Source: Prochlorococcus sp. AG-409-G20 (lineage in GTDB: Bacteria; Cyanobacteriota; Cyanobacteriia; PCC-6307; Cyanobiaceae). From it: a DNA stretch of 64,000 nt. Shown piece after piece: positions 63,067 through 64,000 of the stretch. The stretch lies in contig QCJW01000006.1 of NCBI GenBank assembly GCA_003215775.1, positions 31,850-95,849 on the forward strand, in the 5' to 3' direction. The notes under the pieces were generated by a model. The model saw nothing but the letters and a program-made list of their open reading frames with translations, was not told the origin of the DNA and searched no databases. The translations under genes were made by a program, and so were the position numbers. Numbering within the stretch: position 1 is the stretch's first letter; the number at the start of each line of letters is the position of its first letter.

Positions 63067-64000
63067 TCAGAAGCTGAAAGTTGTTTTAACGAGAGCACCA
63101 GTGATGTCATCAGCACCGTCCTGTTCAATACTGAAATAGGAAGGTGTAACGGTGATGTTGTCGCTTACAGCCATTGAGTAATAAAGCTCAAAAGCCATAG
63201 GATCGTCATAACCAGAGTCGTCTCTGTGACCTTCAGCAGTACCGTAAGCAATTCCTAAAGCATTACCTTCAGCACCAAGATCATTCCAAACAACCCCTAG
63301 AGACCATGTAGTTTTCTCTTCGATGTTGAGGGCGTCATTGTCATCATCAGGAGTCTGCCAGCCGTAGCCTGCATTTACAGAAACACCGTTGTCAAGGTTG
63401 TAGACAGCGCTAATTCCATATGCATCATGCTCATAGCTTGTCGCTGAGTCTGCGGCATCGGCATTGTCAGAAGTTGTATAAGCTGCAGCAACTGTGAAGT
63501 TGTCGCCAACCCAAGCAACCTGAGCAGTCATGATGTCAGAACCTTCGTCGGTTAGAACACCTTTAGTTGCATCTGTACCGTTTTCATTAACGAAAAGAAG
63601 AGATGCGCTCAGTTGATCTTTTGCGTAGGTGATACCTGCTCCAGATCCTTCAGCCAAGTTGTAAGCAGCGTTAGCACCTGCATAAGTCAGGACGTCCAAA
63701 ATGCTGTCACTTGGGTAAGAGCTAGGCCATACGCCAAGCATGTCGTCTTGACGAACCTTGGCACCAACAGTTGCAGTTAGGTTGTCGCCAACTGGGAACT
63801 GGTAGTAAGCACGGTCGATATTGAGTGCATCGCTTGTGCTAGATGCAACTTCCAATGCTGCTGCGCCAGTGGCAGAGAAAGGACCGCTGCCAAAGTTGCC
63901 AGAGCGGATTCTTGTCTTCAACAGATCGTTGCCGTTGAAGCTGCTGTCTAGGTCAATCTTGGTGTCATAAACAAAGTGAACTGCTTCACTACCTGAGACT
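63067..64000 (-). CDS. Outer-membrane porin, partial (N-terminus beyond window)
   Basis: The frame is open to the right edge of the window, so the N-terminal part (normally with signal peptide and SLH domain) is missing. The 311 visible residues are an acidic beta-barrel region rich in Gly, Asp, Asn and aromatic residues (for example VSVNAGYGWQTPDDDNDALN and ELYYSMAVSDNITVTPSYF). It ends in TTFSF, with the terminal Phe that guides barrel insertion. This fits the carbohydrate-selective/SOM-type porins of marine picocyanobacteria. It is followed by a strong terminator. Codon use looks more GC-rich than its neighbours, as expected of a highly expressed gene. Confidence 0.9.
   Translation of the reverse strand, partial: VSGSEAVHFVYDTKIDLDSSFNGNDLLKTRIRSGNFGSGPFSATGAAALEVASSTSDALNIDRAYYQFPVGDNLTATVGAKVRQDDMLGVWPSSYPSDSILDVLTYAGANAAYNLAEGSGAGITYAKDQLSASLLFVNENGTDATKGVLTDEGSDIMTAQVAWVGDNFTVAAAYTTSDNADAADSATSYEHDAYGISAVYNLDNGVSVNAGYGWQTPDDDNDALNIEEKTTWSLGVVWNDLGAEGNALGIAYGTAEGHRDDSGYDDPMAFELYYSMAVSDNITVTPSYFSIEQDGADDITGALVKTTFSF

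Noticed and set aside
1..64000. tRNA, rRNA, CRISPR, IS element, prophage or genomic-island signatures
   Set aside because: No T-loop/anticodon-arm patterns, spaced repeats, transposase, integrase or phage structural genes were recognised by eye; a tRNAscan and repeat search would be needed to be certain.

Overview
The window looks like a chromosomal segment of a marine picocyanobacterium, most probably a low-light-adapted Prochlorococcus (SS120/MIT 9211-like). The DNA is AT-rich. It carries cyanobacterial genes (crtQ zeta-carotene desaturase, ndhO, a high-light-inducible protein, a SufR-type suf repressor, a porin of the picocyanobacterial kind) and many short conserved genes packed with 1-40 bp overlaps. 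The species call is inference from gene content and compactness; no rRNA or tRNA lies in the window to anchor it. I see no phage, IS element, CRISPR array or genomic island.

Layout. 0.4-2.5 kb: leftward small genes, a HIT hydrolase, rpsU and def. 2.6-4.5 kb: an S9 prolyl oligopeptidase. 4.5-10.8 kb: the Fe-S assembly locus sufBCDS (leftward), divergent from its repressor gene sufR and a partner ORF. 10.8-16.3 kb: a 318-bp possibly structured intergenic region, a DUF4912-like gene, a small membrane protein, pgm and a rarA fusion. 16.4-19.6 kb: phosphopantetheinyl transferase, bcp, coaX, cysH and a decayed type-II NADH dehydrogenase. 19.7-24.9 kb: SLC13-type transporter, ktrB/ktrA and anmK. 25-30.5 kb: small regulators, a Nif11-like protein, an ABC-F ATPase, a Cys-rich microprotein, an HtrA-like protease and two conserved cyanobacterial ORFs. 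30.7-34 kb: hli, xseAB, a zinc-ribbon membrane protein and a BrkB-like protein. 34-39 kb: IMPase, TolC-like, DUF512 radical SAM, uppP. 39-49.2 kb: DUF3120, nadB, VKOR-thioredoxin, rimO, petL-like, DUF4346, acyltransferase, RibD-like and tandem PTPS proteins, aroK, a broken GST gene. 49.2-58.6 kb: DUF751, rbfA, a GH3 enzyme, GT2-TPR, hemD, SRPBCC protein, crtQ, IscA/SufA-like carrier, TPR protein, LpxB-like protein, epimerase. 58.6-64 kb: an intergenic hairpin cluster, ndhO, GT39-like protein, DnaJ-like protein, cysK, a strong terminator and a porin cut by the window edge.

How the genes fit together. Sulfur and Fe-S metabolism recurs: cysH and cysK make cysteine, SufS/B/C/D and an A-type carrier build clusters, and RimO, the DUF512 protein, NadB metabolism and NDH-1 are consumers or neighbours. 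Cell-envelope functions also recur (uppP, anmK, GH3/NagZ-like, TolC-like, LpxB-like, glycosyltransferases, porin).

The less ordinary observations are two genes in decay (NDH-2 with an in-frame TGA; GST with a TGA plus a frameshift), four small genes below the usual ORF cutoff (membrane peptide at 12199, Cys-rich peptide at 28164, HLIP at 30686, membrane peptide at 30977), a PetL-like peptide, and three unexplained structured intergenic regions (near 9.5, 10.8-11.0 and 58.65 kb).
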